NCBI RefSeq assembly: GCF_026230105.1
Contig: NC_079474.1
Span: forward strand, 34,796,294-34,860,293
DNA: 64,000 nt
Direction: 5' to 3'
From: Diorhabda sublineata
Lineage: Eukaryota > Arthropoda > Insecta > Coleoptera > Chrysomelidae
Part shown: piece after piece, positions 49,465-63,058 of the stretch
Layout of the letters: each line of letters opens with the position of its first letter
How positions within the stretch are numbered: the stretch's first letter is position 1
Notes under the pieces: generated by a model
Database searches by the model: none
Seen by the model: only the letters and a program-made list of their open reading frames with translations
What the model was told of the DNA's origin: nothing
Program-made: the position numbers and the translations under genes

Positions 49465-51060
49465 TAAATAAATATATTTTGTACTAAAATTTTTCGAGTT
49501 GAGTTCGGTCTGGTACCTATGGGTCGATTTTCGTAAATATATATCGGATTGGTCTAAAATTTTATTCAAAACGAGGATATTAATCAAATAATCGATAGAT
49601 CTAATTTGATTCTGGTAACTAGGGATTGACAAAACAATCACAAGCTCGCCTTTTTGTCCAGTAACTGGACCCGAAAGGGTCGGCAAATATTCGTTACATA
49701 CGTCATGGACACGATTTCCGCTTGTTTTCCGCCATTTCTAATGACAAATTTGATTAAATCACGAATAGACATTTTCAAACTTGGACTACATCAACTCCAA
49801 AGGCTTCGTCTGTTAATAACAGATGCAGAAATTCAATGGTATCCTAAATATTTCAACTAATAAATCTATTAATTGGTAAGACGAAATCTTAAGTTCAGAA
49901 TTAATTATAAACGTTGTAGTGGACAGCGTTGACTGGTTTTTATAATATCTTAATGAATGTTAATTCGTTGTTTGTCTGTCACTTCTCCGGGAGGTTAAAA
50001 ACTTTTAAGATGCTAGTTTCCCAAAAATTAGAATTCTTCAATTATGTCAGTCAATGTTTTGATGTCGATTTCATCGAGACTTCGTCTCTTTTCGTAAAAA
50101 CTTATTTCTTATTTATTCATTTATATATTTAACAAGCGGTTACTGGTAGAAAATTAGATTTTTTTTAGTCAAATCTCGAAGCATTAACCTCAAAATGTTT
50201 CGCGAATATAGTATAGTTTGATTTAAACCTAACCTCAAAGTTGTAGCATGAATTGTAAATGGAAATAAATGAATAGCACACTAGGATTTGATAATATGAC
50301 AACCAGTATTACTTTGACACTAGTATCGCCATCTTTCGTTGAAATAACGAATCTTTAATGTTTGTTATAAAATCGACAGACGTTGAATTAATTTATTCAT
50401 TGAGTTACAGCTCGCTCAATTCTTTTTTGTACTAAATTAAACAGAAAAAACGAATATCTGCCTTAAATATTTATGAAATTTTGCTGTTGTAAATTTATCG
50501 CTAATTATTTCAGCATTAAATCTTAGATATCCGCTGAAGTGTACTTGAAAACATGATACTTCCAATTAATTACGTTAAATCCCAGCATACTTATTAGATA
50601 ATTAAAGAGAGGGAAACTGTTGGAACACTTAAAACGGATACTTAAACTTTACTGTAGATTATCGCGTATCCGTGGCGACATCTTACGTTATTAATACCAA
50701 GTAATTATGAAATTAGATCGGGATGTAGCAATTTACCATTTCGGATTTGGATACTTTCCACAGGTAGAATTTCGAATAAAATAGATGAAAATTTGTTATT
50801 ATTTCAGTAGAATCGAATTTTCTATTCGAAATTCCGATCAGGTGGGCGTTGAAATTACCGAAAATTCTTATTGTTCTTTGACAAAAATCGAATCATAATT
50901 CTAACAAAGATAATTCCGAAAACCAAAATTAATTCTTCCACAAACAAAAGATTCAAAGAGACGAAGCCTTTGTTCGACATTTCGGAGGTGCCTTATGATC
51001 TCGTTTCAAATGAAAAAAACGTTCTCGTTAATACGAATGGATAGCCTCGGGTATATCTCT
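49465..51060. other. Spacer without a recognised gene
   Basis: Unique AT-rich sequence. Open stretches of 60-76 codons (49,456-49,686 -, 49,654-49,860 +, 49,929-50,132 +) have no recognisable features. Confidence 0.4.
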
Positions 51061-52120
51061 TATACAGGTCAGGATTCAAGATAAAACAGACCTCAAGAAA
51101 TTCATTTTGAATTTTGTACGTTGATCGGGGATCCATAATCGCAAACGGGGGTTTAAATAATCGAAAATTTTGAATGCGGATTGAAACACCCCACGATGAT
51201 GAACTGCGCAAAAGCTTTTTCATCATCGTATCTTGTCGAGAAAAGTTTTAGTGCATCCAAACTTCTAATTGTAGATGCAAATGAAGTCCACCGGATCCGG
51301 CAAAATTGAAAGTGATCTATGGAACTAAAAAATTTAGAAAATCTATGGAAGACCATAAGAAATAGAAGGTATCACGTGATAGAGTACGTAGACGTATACA
51401 GGTCAGGATTCAAGATAAAATAAAACTCAAGGAATTCATTTTGAATTTTGTACGTTGATCGGGGATCCATAATCGCAAACGGGGGTTTAAATAATCGAAA
51501 ATTTTGAATGCGGATTGAAACACCCCACGATGATGAACTGCGCAAAAGCTTTTTCATCATCGTATCTTGTCGAGAAAAGTTTTAGTGCATCCAAACTTCT
51601 AATTGTAGATGCAAATGAAGTCCACCGGATCCGGCAAAATTGAAAGTGATCTATGGAACTAAAAAATTTAGAAAATCTATGGAAGACCATAAGAAATAGA
51701 AGGTATCACGTGATAGAGTACGTAGACGTATACAGGTCAGGATTCAAGATAAAATAAAACTCAAGGAATTCATTTTGAATTTTGTACGTTGATCGGGGAT
51801 CCATAATCGCAAACGGGGGTTTAAATAATCGAAAATTTTGAATGCGGATTGAAACACCCCACGATGATGGACTGCGCAAAAGCTTTTTCATCATCGTATC
51901 TTGTCGAGAAAAGTTTTAGTGCATCCAAACTTCTAATTGTAGATGCAAATGAAGTCCACCAGATCCGGCAAAATTGAAAGTGATCTATGGAACTAAAAAA
52001 TTTAGAAAATCTATGGAAGACCATAAGAAATAGAAGGTATCACGTGATAGAGTACGTAGACGTATACAGGTCAGGATTCAAGATAAAATAAAACTCAAGG
52101 AATTCATTTTGATTTGTACG
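51061..52120. repeat. 334-bp tandem repeat, 3.2 copies
   Basis: TATACAGGTCAGGATTCAAG occurs at 51061, 51395, 51729 and 52063, a period of exactly 334 bp; the last copy stops after about 58 bp. Copies differ at only a handful of bases. A further scrap of the unit (GCGGATTGAAACACCCCACG) reappears at about 52,240-52,262 beyond unrelated sequence. Repeated minus-strand open stretches of 62-67 codons are by-products. Confidence 0.93.
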
Positions 52121-53199
52121 TTGATAACTGAGTGAAACTTTGGAATATAGAAGGAAAAAACTCAAATTTTAGAACTGTGATTACCAAAGTGCACCAGGTG
52201 TACCTCCAGAGGTCTACGTAGGGCGCGATAAATAAAATTTTGATTGCGGATTGAAACACCCCACGGCTTTGGAGTCGAAGCATAACATGTAGCATGAACT
52301 TAAAGAGAAAACAGAAGAAGTAAGCAACGAAAAGAACTTTTAGCGTATGAAGAAAAAGATTGAAAAGCAAAGAAATGAAAATGGAAAAAAAAAACTCGAA
52401 ATATATAAAACAAAAAGTAAGTTCATCGTGATTTGATCTGTAGAAACCATGAGTTTGATATAGAAAGAGATGCTGACAATAAAACAAGAGGAAATAGAAG
52501 AAAAAATAAGGAAATAGAAGAAGTTTTAGATAAAGAAAATGTGTTAAGCTGAGTCACCGCAAAATTTGTGCTGATTTTTCTTTCATATTTTGTTTCTTTC
52601 ATTTTTGTTTTCACACATTATAAAATGTGTGGAATAAATCTTCAATTTGATGACTTAAAAATAGTTTAGAACCATACGGTAACATTGTAATCGCCATATT
52701 TAATACCAGGTGTAAAAAAGTTAACACCAAGTTTTTATAATTAATTCAATTTGATGATTAAAACCTTTACGATACGCGTGTAAATTAATGGAGGTTTAAA
52801 TTTCGAAAATAAACATTTAAATCGACAGATATTGAATGAAAACTATTTGATAAACGCTTTTCATTCTGCAGAAAAAGATTTTAATATAACAAAAGCTTTT
52901 CTTATATAATATAATTGCATTTGAGACAGTTTGAGTATGATAACTGATGATTGGATTATTGAAATTTTAAACTGAACCGTCCCTGTTGTCTTTTTTATGT
53001 TTCATCAAGAGCTACAGCCCATTATTTCAAACTGGAACGTACTTCCTTCCGATTTGTTTCCTATTAAAAAATCTTTTCAATTTTCGAATAAAAAATATTG
53101 TAACAACAATTCGCGAAAGTAAAGTCACGTTTTCCTTAAAATTTCATCAATCCATATACTATATCTATTTATATCATGTACATGTCTTTTCACACGATG
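52121..53199. other. Spacer, partly purine-rich
   Basis: 52,280-52,550 has A/G-rich plus-strand texture. The 127-codon minus-strand stretch across it is F/L/S-rich, as expected for its complement. No gene is seen. Confidence 0.45.
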
Positions 53200-56100
53200 T
53201 TTCAATATAGTATAAATAACCATCTTCAGAGACCAAAAAATAAAGATAAAAACAGGATCTATGTTATTTTCGAGTAATTCATGTTTCGTTTTTATTTAAA
53301 AGTGTCGTTTAATATGAGAAATTAATTAAGAAATATATTTCATATTGTCATGACGTTTCAATTAACTTATAACCATCTTCAGAGACCAAAAAATAAAGAT
53401 AAAAACAGGATCTATATTATTTTCGAGTAATTCATGTTCCGTTTTTATTTAAAAGTGTCGTTTAATATGAGAAATTGATTATTAAATATATTTTACTTGT
53501 CACGACGTTTCAATTAACTTATAACCATCTTCAGAGGCCAAAAAATAAAGGTAAAAACAAGATCTATATTATTTTCGAGTAATTCATGTTCCGTTTTTAT
53601 TTAAAAGTGTCGTTTAATATGAGAAATTAATTTAGAAATATATTTCATATTGTCATGACGGTTCAATTAACTTATAACCATCTTCAGAGACCAAAAAATA
53701 AAGATAAAAACAGGATCTATGTTATTTTCTAGTAATTCATGTTCCGTTTTTATTTAAAAGTGTCGTTTAATATGAGAAATTGATTATTAAATATATTTTA
53801 CTTGTCACGACGTTTCAATTAACTTATAACCATCTTCAGAGACCAAAAAATAAAGATAAAAACAGGATCTATGTTATTTTCGAGTAATTCATGTTTCGTT
53901 TTTATTTAAAAGTGTCGTTTAATATGAGAAATTGATTAAGAAATATATTTCATATTGTCACGACGTTTCAATTAACTTATAACCATCTTCAGAGACCAAA
54001 AAATAAAGATAAAAACAGGATCTATGTTATTTTCTAGTAATTCATGTTCCGTTTTTATTTAAAAGTGTCGTTTAATATGAGAAATTGATTATTAAATATA
54101 TTTTACTTGTCACGACGTTTCAATTAACTTATAACCATCTTCAGAGACCAAAAAACAAAGTTAAAAACAGAATCTATGGTATTTTCGAGTAATTCATGTT
54201 CCGTTTTTATTTAAAAGTGTCGTTTAATATGTGAAATTAATTAAGAAATATATTTCATATTGTCACGACGTTTCAATTAACTTATAACCATCTTCAGAGA
54301 CCAAAAAATAAAGATAAAAACAGGATCTATGTTATTTTCTAGTAATTCATGTTCCGTTTTTATTTAAAAGTGTCGTTTAATATGAGAAATTGATTATTAA
54401 ATATATTTTACTTGTCACGACGTTTCAATTAACTTATAACCATCTTCAGAGGCCAAAAAATAAAGGTAAAAACAAGATCTATATTATTTTCGAGTAATTC
54501 ATGTTCCGTTTTTATTTAAAAGTGTCGTTTAATGTGAGAAATTAATTTAGAAATATATTTCATATTGTCATGACGGTTCAATTAACTTATAACCATCTTC
54601 AGAGACCAAAAAATAAAGATAAAAACAGGATTTATGGTATTTTCGAGTAATTCATGTTCCGTTTTTATTTAAAAGTGTCGTTTAATATGAGAAATTAATT
54701 AAGAAATATATTTCATATTGTCATGACGTTTCAATTAACTTATAACCATCTTCAGAGACCAAAAAATAAAGATAAAAACAAGATCTATATTATTTTCGAG
54801 TAATTCATGTTCCGTTTTTATTTAAAAGTGTCGTTTAATATGAGAAATTGATTATTAAATATATTTTACTTGTCACGACGTTTCAATTAACTTATAACCA
54901 TCTTCAGAGGCCAAAAAATAAAGGTAAAAACAAGATCTATATTATTTTCGAGTAATTCATGTTCCGTTTTTATTTAAAAGTGTCGTTTAATGTGAGAAAT
55001 TAATTTAGAAATATATTTCATATTGTCATGACGGTTCAATTAACTTATAACCATCTTCAGAGACCAAAAAATAAAGATAAAAACAGGATCTATGGTATTT
55101 TCGAGTAATTCATGTTCCGTTTTTATTTAAAAGTGTCGTTTAATATGAGAAATTAATTAAGAAATATATTTCATATTGTCATGACGTTTCAATTAACTTA
55201 TAACCATCTTCAGAGACCAAAAAATAAAGATAAAAACAAGATCTATATTATTTTCGAGTAATTCATGTTCCGTTTTTATTTAAAAGTGTCGTTTAATATG
55301 AGAAATTGATTATTAAATATATTTTACTTGTCACGACGTTTCAATTAACTTATAACCATCTTCAGAGGCCAAAAAATAAAGGTAAAAACAAGATCTATAT
55401 TATTTTCGAGTAATTCATGTTCCGTTTTTATTTAAAAGTGTCGTTTAATGTGAGAAATTAATTTAGAAATATATTTCATATTGTCATGACGGTTCAATTA
55501 ACTTATAACCATCTTCAGAGACCAAAAAATAAAGATAAAAACAGGATCTATGGTATTTTCGAGTAATTCATGTTCCGTTTTTATTTAAAAGTGTCGTTTA
55601 ATATGAGAAATTAATTAAGAAATATATTTCATATTATCATGATGTTTCAATTAACTTATAACCATCTTCAGAGACCAAAAAATAAAGATAAAAACAAGAT
55701 CTATGGTATTTTCGAGTAATTCATGTTCCGTTTTTATTTAAAAGTGTCGTTTAATATGAGAAATTAATTAAGAAATATATTTCATATTGTCATGACGTTT
55801 CAATTAACTTATAACCATCTTCAGAGACCAAAAAACAAAGATAAAAACAGAATCTATGGTATTTTCGAGTAATTCATGTTCCGTTTTTATTTAAAAGTGT
55901 CGTTTAATATGAGAAATTAATTAAGAAATATATTTTACATTGTCACGACGTTTCAATTAACTTATAACCATCTTCAGAGACCAAAAAACAAAGATAAAAA
56001 CAAGATCTATGGTATTTTCTAGTAATTCATGTTCCGTTTTTATTTGAAAGTGTCGTTTAATATGAGAAATTGATTATTAAATATATTTTACTTGTCACGA

Positions 56101-57080
56101 CGTTTCAATTAACTTATAACCATCTTCAGAGACCAAAAAATAAAGATAAAAACAGGATCTATGTTATTTTCTAGTAATTCATGTTCCGTTTTTATTTAAA
56201 AGTGTCGTTTAATATGAGAAATTGATTATTAAATATATTTTACTTGTCACGACGTTTCAATTAACTTATAACCATCTTCAGAGACCAAAAAATAAAGATA
56301 AAAACAGGATCTATGTTATTTTCTAGTAATTCATGTTCCGTTTTTATTTAAAAGTGTCGTTTAATATGAGAAATTGATTATTAAATATATTTTACATTGT
56401 CACGACGTTTCAATTAACTTATAACCATCTTCAGAGACCAAAAAATAAAGATAAAAACAGGATCTATGTTATTTTCGAGTAATTCATGTTTCGTTTTAAT
56501 TTAAAAGTGTCGTTTAATATGAGAAATTGATTGTTAAATATATTTTACATTGTCACGACGTTTCAATTAACTTATAACCATCTTCAGAGACCAAAAAATA
56601 AAGATAAAAACAGGATCTATGTTATTTTCGAGTAATTCATGTTTCGTTTTAATTTAAAAGTGTCGTTTAATATGAGAAATTGATTGTTAAATATATTTTA
56701 CATTGTCACGACGTTTCAATTAACTTATAACCATCTTCAGAGACCAAAAAATAAAGATAAAAACAGGATCTATGTTATTTTCGAGTAATTCATGTTTCGT
56801 TTTAATTTAAAAGTGTCGTTTAATATGAGAAATTGATTGTTAAATATATTTTACATTGTCACGACGTTTCAATTAACTTATAACCATCTTCAGAGACCAA
56901 AAAATAAAGATAAAAACAGGATCTATGTTATTTTCGAGTAATTCATGTTTCGTTTTAATTTAAAAGTGTCGTTTAATATGAGAAATTGATTGTTAAATAT
57001 ATTTTACATTGTCACGACGTTTCAATTAACTTATAACCATCTTCAGAGACCAAAAAATAAAGATAAAAACAGAATCAATC
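53200..57080. repeat. 152.5-bp satellite, about 25 copies, with a hammerhead-like core motif
   Basis: CCATCTTCAGAG recurs at 53220, 53373, 53525, 53678, 53830 and on to about 57,047. Two monomer variants of 153 and 152 bp alternate: TTCATATTGTCATGACG versus TTTTACTTGTCACGACG. Multi-unit duplications occur, as in blocks around 54.4-55.6 kb and identical units at 56.4-57.0 kb. On the minus strand every unit carries CTGAAGATGG, then 12 bases, then TTGAAACGTCGTGAC, reminiscent of hammerhead ribozyme or Penelope-like element ends. A degenerate relative (AACGTTTCAATAAG...CGTCTTCAGAGAG) lies at 57,165-57,200. Confidence 0.93.
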
Positions 57081-59214
57081 AAATTTAACACTATATTCGT
57101 ATTTTGTTTGTTCGACAGTGTTGTTAAATGTGTTAAACGTGGTACAAATAATATTTTTACTATAACAACGTTTCAATAAGTATATTAACGTCTTCAGAGA
57201 GTGTATATGTTGAGATAAGCAACTGAAAGTTAAATGATATGTTGAAGGACGAAGAATCAAATTTTGAAAAACTTGTTGCTTTTTATTGGCGGGTTTTTTG
57301 TGTGTATCGAAGAATTTTTAAGAAATTGGGACGTCCGATACATTCGATTTTCTAATATTATTCATCATTATTGGTAGTATCTAATTTGGAATATTTGAAT
57401 ATAGATGAATTGAGGAATTGGGGTCAAGAAGTTCCCCTTGTTGTTACTAAGGGCATTAATTATAAACGGTCTGCTTACTAATCACGTTCCCTTCGTTGAC
57501 GTTACCTTAAACACCTCCATCATCTTGTGGTGAACCAAAGAATTCGACTTGAAGGGATTTCAGACCTTTTGTCTTGACCAGTATTTACCAATGAAATATT
57601 ATAGATATGATACACGTGTACGAATTTCCTTCAACCATTTTTAGAAATGACGACCTCGAAATTTCATTTTTTGTTTGCAGATGTCTTAGAATTTATCGTA
57701 TTGCGAAATAAAGGAAAAAAAATGCACGTCACGAAAAATTATCGCGTCGAAAATAATGAAATAATGTCCAATGGGATCCTTTCAAATAAAATTAAGGAAC
57801 GACGTGAAATCCTACAATTAGATCAATCCCCTAAAACGAATTAAGCGATGACCTAATCAGAAATCGGGCTTTAAGCGCTATTCGGAAAGACCGAATCAAT
57901 ACCAGGGAGATTCAAAGTGTTTCTGGTAAACCAGAAGAGAAAACAAATACAAATTTGAAACATTATCGATTTTTAACTATCTAGGAATAATAAACAGACA
58001 CAAGATAAAGAAAACGATACAAAAACTTATTAAAAAACGAAAATATAGCTAAACGAAACGAAATAACAATGTACGTGCGATGAGAACAACAGTAATCGAC
58101 AAAAGAGAAGAAGAAAAACCGAAAGAAAGATAATGGGTTAAAACATAGCACAGGAGAGAGAAAGAAAAGCAAATAAAAACGAAAAAATAGCGAAAGAGAT
58201 TGAAAGCTCAAAAGAATAATGTAATAAATCACATAGTAGCCAAGGAGAATAGGCAGGCCGAGAAAAAAAAAGAAAATAATAGCAAAATCTGACAAGATAA
58301 ATTACAGAGAGAAGAATAATAAAAAACGAGGATAAATCCACCTCAAAAAGGATGTTAAAGCGTTAAAAACGAAAGTGATAATCGAATGGATTGAAAGGTT
58401 TAATGAAGATGATGACGATATTGAAGGAATAAATAAAAGAAATACTAAAAACGAACTAAAAAATGCGAGTAGGAAAGTAGAATTTTATAGAGGAATTGAA
58501 GGGAAATCTTTGGAATGTATCGTAAAGATAAAATTATTTCAAATCACTTAAAGTTGAATAATATATCGGAAATTTATACATGCCTACGTTTCTATTCACG
58601 TTTGATTTATATTTTTAAATAAATAATATCTTTTTGTGTGAACATTTTGTTAACTCGTAGAAGCCCTCAGAAATTCACTTAAACCGATCATTTATCAAAG
58701 CGGCCCGAATAAATATTTTCCTAGGATCATTTTTCATAGTGTCCTAAGTCAATTTATGTCTTCATTTTTTATATAAAAACTTTCGCTAATCTGAATACCT
58801 ACAATTCCATTAGAGCTAGTCCCTCCGGAAATTTATATCTTTAATGTACCGGGCGACAGCCCCAAGTGTTTAGATTCAGTTTTGTTGTTGTTGAGATGTC
58901 TAATACTATTTTTCATTTTCGAAAAACGCTTTTGTTAATGCTAACGAAATTTTTTCCAATAAGAGTGCTGAAAGTGATCATTAATTATTATAATACAGCC
59001 ACATACGAGGTTATCGGCATACTTTTATTTAAATATGTATTTTCTTGAAACTGTCGATGTCGATGTTGACCTGGTGAACCGGTTCCTTAGTCAAATGGCC
59101 GACGATAAACCGCAAGCTGTACCCCACCTTTCCATAAAACTTAGCAAACACAACCCCACACAACCACCACAACTTCAGCTCTGCAGAGGAGCAATTCCTT
59201 TATCAGGACCCGCC
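57081..59214. other. Spacer without a recognised gene
   Basis: Contains a degenerate piece of the preceding satellite near 57,165-57,200 and a purine-rich tract at about 57,970-58,500. Open stretches at 57,647-57,844 (+), 57,981-58,341 (-) and 58,866-59,048 (+) show no domain features. Confidence 0.4.
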
Positions 59215-59319
59215 GTTCCATTAGAGCAACGTGTAACAATCAATCCTGAATGGTACATCACTATTTTTTTACCAGAAGTGTTCGTGAGAATAATAGAAAC
59301 CAATCATTATCTTATGTAG
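59215..59319 (+). pseudogene. Mariner-like transposase scrap (second lineage)
   Basis: The frame reads VPLEQRVTINPEWYITIFLP then EVFVRI. This resembles the 'VxLExRxTVNxEWYxxICLPEVF' block of an insect mariner lineage, just before its second catalytic Asp. The element is truncated after LM-stop, and the HHDNA-type box is absent. The preceding codons from 59,035 are open but unrecognised. Confidence 0.5.
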
Positions 59320-59889
59320 CAACCCTCGTATATATGAAAATTATTAACAATAAAAAAGGACCATTGGAGTAGCTCCCTACGTCTCAAAGTCTAAAAACTT
59401 TTTTCGATTTAAAATTACAGAGGTTGTTAAGACAAAATTAAAAACGAAGTTTGTAGGTTTATTACCAAGAAATCGTTGGATATTTAAAAGTATATTTAGT
59501 TGAATCAATTTATAACGAACAAACCAACAACCGGTTGATTGTGAATCACTCCACGTACCCCAATTCTCAATTATTTCAATCTAAAAAATCAATTAATCCG
59601 CCTATTGTGCAAAAGCAATCGTAATTTACGTCGGAGTTTACTTTGAGGGTTGAATCCGGACACTGCACGGTGTATAATTTACTTCCCGGTCCTCTTCTAA
59701 ATCCCGCTGACCATCCAGAATAATAGATAATTGTTTATTCTAGTTGGAAAAGCTGGTTTTCCGTTTAGGACGTTTTCTCTCTTGATATAAAGTCCGTACA
59801 ACGAGAGCTTTTCGTCTTAACCTCGTCTTATTTTCAATTTCAATGTTAAAAGTATTCTATGTCCTATCCATGTGTCCTTGCATGTTTTT
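59320..59889. other. Spacer with a GC-richer patch
   Basis: About 59,635-59,725 is richer in G+C (GACACTGCACGGTGT, an imperfect palindrome, and CCCGGTCCTCTTCTAAATCC) and open on the minus strand. It could be a small exon or promoter patch; nothing more can be supported. Confidence 0.3.
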
Positions 59890-62130
59890 TGTCCAGTCGA
59901 AATGTCATGAAATTTGACGCATAGTATTTCGTACTTCATTAACGTCATATAGATTTGACATTGACAGCGCTATCTGTGTGTCATTCACACAATTTTTAAT
60001 GATGTTATATAAAATATAATGTAAAAATATAAAAACACAATTAACTTCACTTAAATGGCTGTTAATTTTTTTTTACCAAACAAAATGTCATGAAATTTGA
60101 CGCGTATTAAGTTGAAAGTTGGTACTTCATTAACGTCATATAGATTTGACATTGACAGCGTTATCTATGTGTCATTTACATGATTTTGAGTGATATAATA
60201 TATAATATAATGCAAAAACATCATAACAAAATTAACTTCACTTAAATGGCTGTCAATTTCTTCTGACCAATCGAAATGTTATAAAATTTGAGGCGTAGTA
60301 TTTTGAAAGTTAATATTTCATTAACGTCATATACATTTGATATTGACAGCGCTATCTGTGTGTCATTCACACAATTTTTAATGATGTTATATAAAATATA
60401 ATGCAAAAACATAAAAACAAAGTTAACTTCATTCAAATGGCTGCCAATTTTTTCTAGGCAATCGAAATGTCATGAAATTTGACACGTAGTATTTTGAAAG
60501 TTAATATTTCATTAACGTCATATATATTTGACATTGACAGCGCTATCTGTGTGTCATTCACACAATTTTTAGTGATGTTGTATAAAATATAATGCAAAAA
60601 TATCGAAACAAAATTAACCTCATTCAAATGGCTGCCAATTTTTTCTAACCAATCGAAATGTCATGAAATTTGACACGTAGTATTTTGAAAGTTGATATTT
60701 CATTAACGTCATATACATTTGACATTGACAGCGCTATCTGTGTGTCATTCACACAATTTTTAATGATGTTATATAAAATATAATGCAAAAACATAAAAAC
60801 AAAATTAACTTCATTCAAATGGCTGCCAATTTTTTCTAGGCAATCGAAATGTCATGAAATTTGACACGTAGTATTTTGAAAGTTAATATTTCATTAACGT
60901 CATATATATTTGACATTGACAGCGCTATCTGTGTGTCATTCACACAATTTTTAGTGATGTTGTATAAAATATAATGCAAAAATATCGAAACAAAATTAAC
61001 CTCATTCAAATGGCTGCCAATTTTTTCTAACCAATCGAAATGTCATGAAATTTGACACGTAGTATTTTGAAAGTTGATATTTCATTATCGTCATATAGAT
61101 TTGTCATTGACAGCGCTATCTGTGTGTCATTCACACAATTTTTAATGATGTTATATAAAATATAATGCAAAAACATAAAAACAAAATTAACTTCACTCAA
61201 ATGGCTGTCAATTTTTTCTAACCAATCGAAATGTCATGAAATTTGACGCGTAGTATTTTGAAAGTTAATATTTCATTAACGTCATATAGATTTGACATTG
61301 ACAGCGCTATCTGTGTGTCATTCACACAATTTTTAGTGATGTTGTATAAAATATTATGCAAAAACATCAAAACAAAATTAACTTCATTCAAATGACTGCC
61401 AATTTTTTCTAACCAATCGAAATGTCATGAAATTTGACACGTAGTATTTTGAAAGTTAATATTTCATTAACGTCATATATATTTGACATTGACAGCGCTA
61501 TCTGTGTGTCATTCACACAATTTTTAATGATGTTATATAAAATATAATGCAAAAACATAAAAACAAAATTAACTTCACTCAAATGGCTGTCAATTTTTTC
61601 TAACCAATCGAAATGTCATGAAATTTGACGCGTAGTATTTTGAAAGTTAATATTTCATTAACGTCATATAGATTTGACATTGACAGCGCTATCTGTGTGT
61701 CATTCACACAATTTTTAGTGATATTGTATAAAATATAATGCAAAAATATCGAAACAATTTAACTTCATTCAAATGGCTGCCAATTTTTTCTAACCAATGT
61801 AAATGTCATGAAATTTGACACGTAGTATTTTGAAAGTTAATATTTCATTAACGTCATATAGATTTGACATTGACAGCGCTATCTGTGTGTCATTCACACA
61901 ATTTTTAATTATGTTATATAAAATATAATGCAAAAACATAAAAACAAAATTAACTTCACCCAAATGGCTGTCAATTTTTTCTAACCAATCGAAATGTCAT
62001 GAAATTTGACGCGTAGTATTTTGAAAGTTGGTGCTTCATTAACGTCATATAGATTTGACATTGACAGCGCTATCTGTGTGTCATTTACACGATTTTTAGT
62101 GATGTAATATAAAAGATAATGCAAAAACGT
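59890..62130. repeat. 191-bp tandem repeat derived from a mariner end, about 12 copies
   Basis: GACATTGACAGCGCTATCTG recurs at 59957, 60148, 60339, 60530 and onward, period 191 bp. Each unit contains a GTGTG-TCATT-CACAC hairpin and TCGAAATGTCATGAAATTTGA. The same sequence, in the same orientation, forms the region 5' of the decayed mariner transposase at 63,059-63,319 (minus strand), so the monomer appears to be the transposon's 5' terminal region. An alternating two-unit pattern (AACCAATCG versus AGGCAATCG, GATGTTATAT versus GATGTTGTAT) marks a ~382-bp higher-order step. Confidence 0.92.
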
Positions 62131-63058
62131 CATATAAAATTAACTTATTAGAGCTCTTGTTTCAGTGACCATGTGACCAGCTCTCTCAGGCAGATCTGGT
62201 TTGAAGAAACTGAAGTTTTGTCTCAACGTTTATCATGACTGACAGTTCTATTCTGGACAGCGTCTTCAAGAAATCTTTTCGTCGTATTCAATACCTGCTG
62301 CAAATCTCCCTATTGCACTACGAGGTTTGCTACTAAAATTGTGAGATTTTCAATTAGATATGGGTTTATTATTTTTTTTTAAATATGAAACTAAAGCTCA
62401 AAAATAATTGGTATATCGAGTTACCTCTTCAAATTTCTCCAAAAGTATCATTGACAATTAATGACTGTTACTTGTAAATTAGTCTCGACTGTCGTCCGGC
62501 TGAACACTTTGGAAAACATTGAACTGACACGGAATTGCTTTTAGATTATCCTGTTCGTCTCAATGACCAACTCATCTCATTTAGCAACTAATTACCTCGA
62601 TGTGTAGTCCCTTCTTTAATTTACATAAATACCTTTTCAACTACATTTGAAATTTTCAGGATTAAATAAGGATTATAAGGACGAGTATTAATGGAAAAAT
62701 CCTGTTATGTTAACTAAAATTGTGTTTATGTCAAAAAAAGAATCAAAACTAGTGGATAGAAGAAATAATAACAAAGATGTCATGTCTACGTTCCTAGCTA
62801 TCAGTAATTTTCAACTTCAATAAAAACTACCCCTTTAAAACTTTTATTTTAAACACTGGTTTGTAATTTTGAAAGTTTTTTATTCGTGAACTAACTTTGT
62901 GGAACATAAATTTGACAATTTATCGCACTCAGACCGTTTCTAGTACATATAATTGTAAAATTTTCACTTAGTCCTCATTTCTTCTTGCTTACGTCACCAG
63001 CGCCTATCGAATTTCACCCAACAAGCTGCAAAAGCATCGTTATAAATACTGTATTGTA
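62131..63058. other. Spacer between the 191-bp array and the mariner remnant
   Basis: Unique AT-rich sequence. A short patch at 62,155-62,340 is less AT-rich and partly open, but no product is recognised. Confidence 0.4.

Noticed and set aside
52104..52487. 127-codon minus-strand ORF
   Set aside because: It spans a purine-rich tract and the edge of the 334-bp repeat; its F/L/S/C-rich composition is that of complemented A/G-rich DNA.
53200..57080. Common origin of the 152.5-bp and 153-bp satellites because of equal length and a shared GTCTCTGA word
   Set aside because: Beyond this 8-base word no alignment is visible. Equal length may reflect nucleosome-scale preference.
57981..58341. Two overlapping hydrophobic minus-strand ORFs that look like membrane proteins
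   Set aside because: Both come from the complement of a purine-rich tract, overlap in two frames, and have no conserved motif.
59590..59725. GC-richer open minus-strand patch as a coding exon
   Set aside because: Splice sites are ambiguous and no family is recognised; noted only in the spacer entry.
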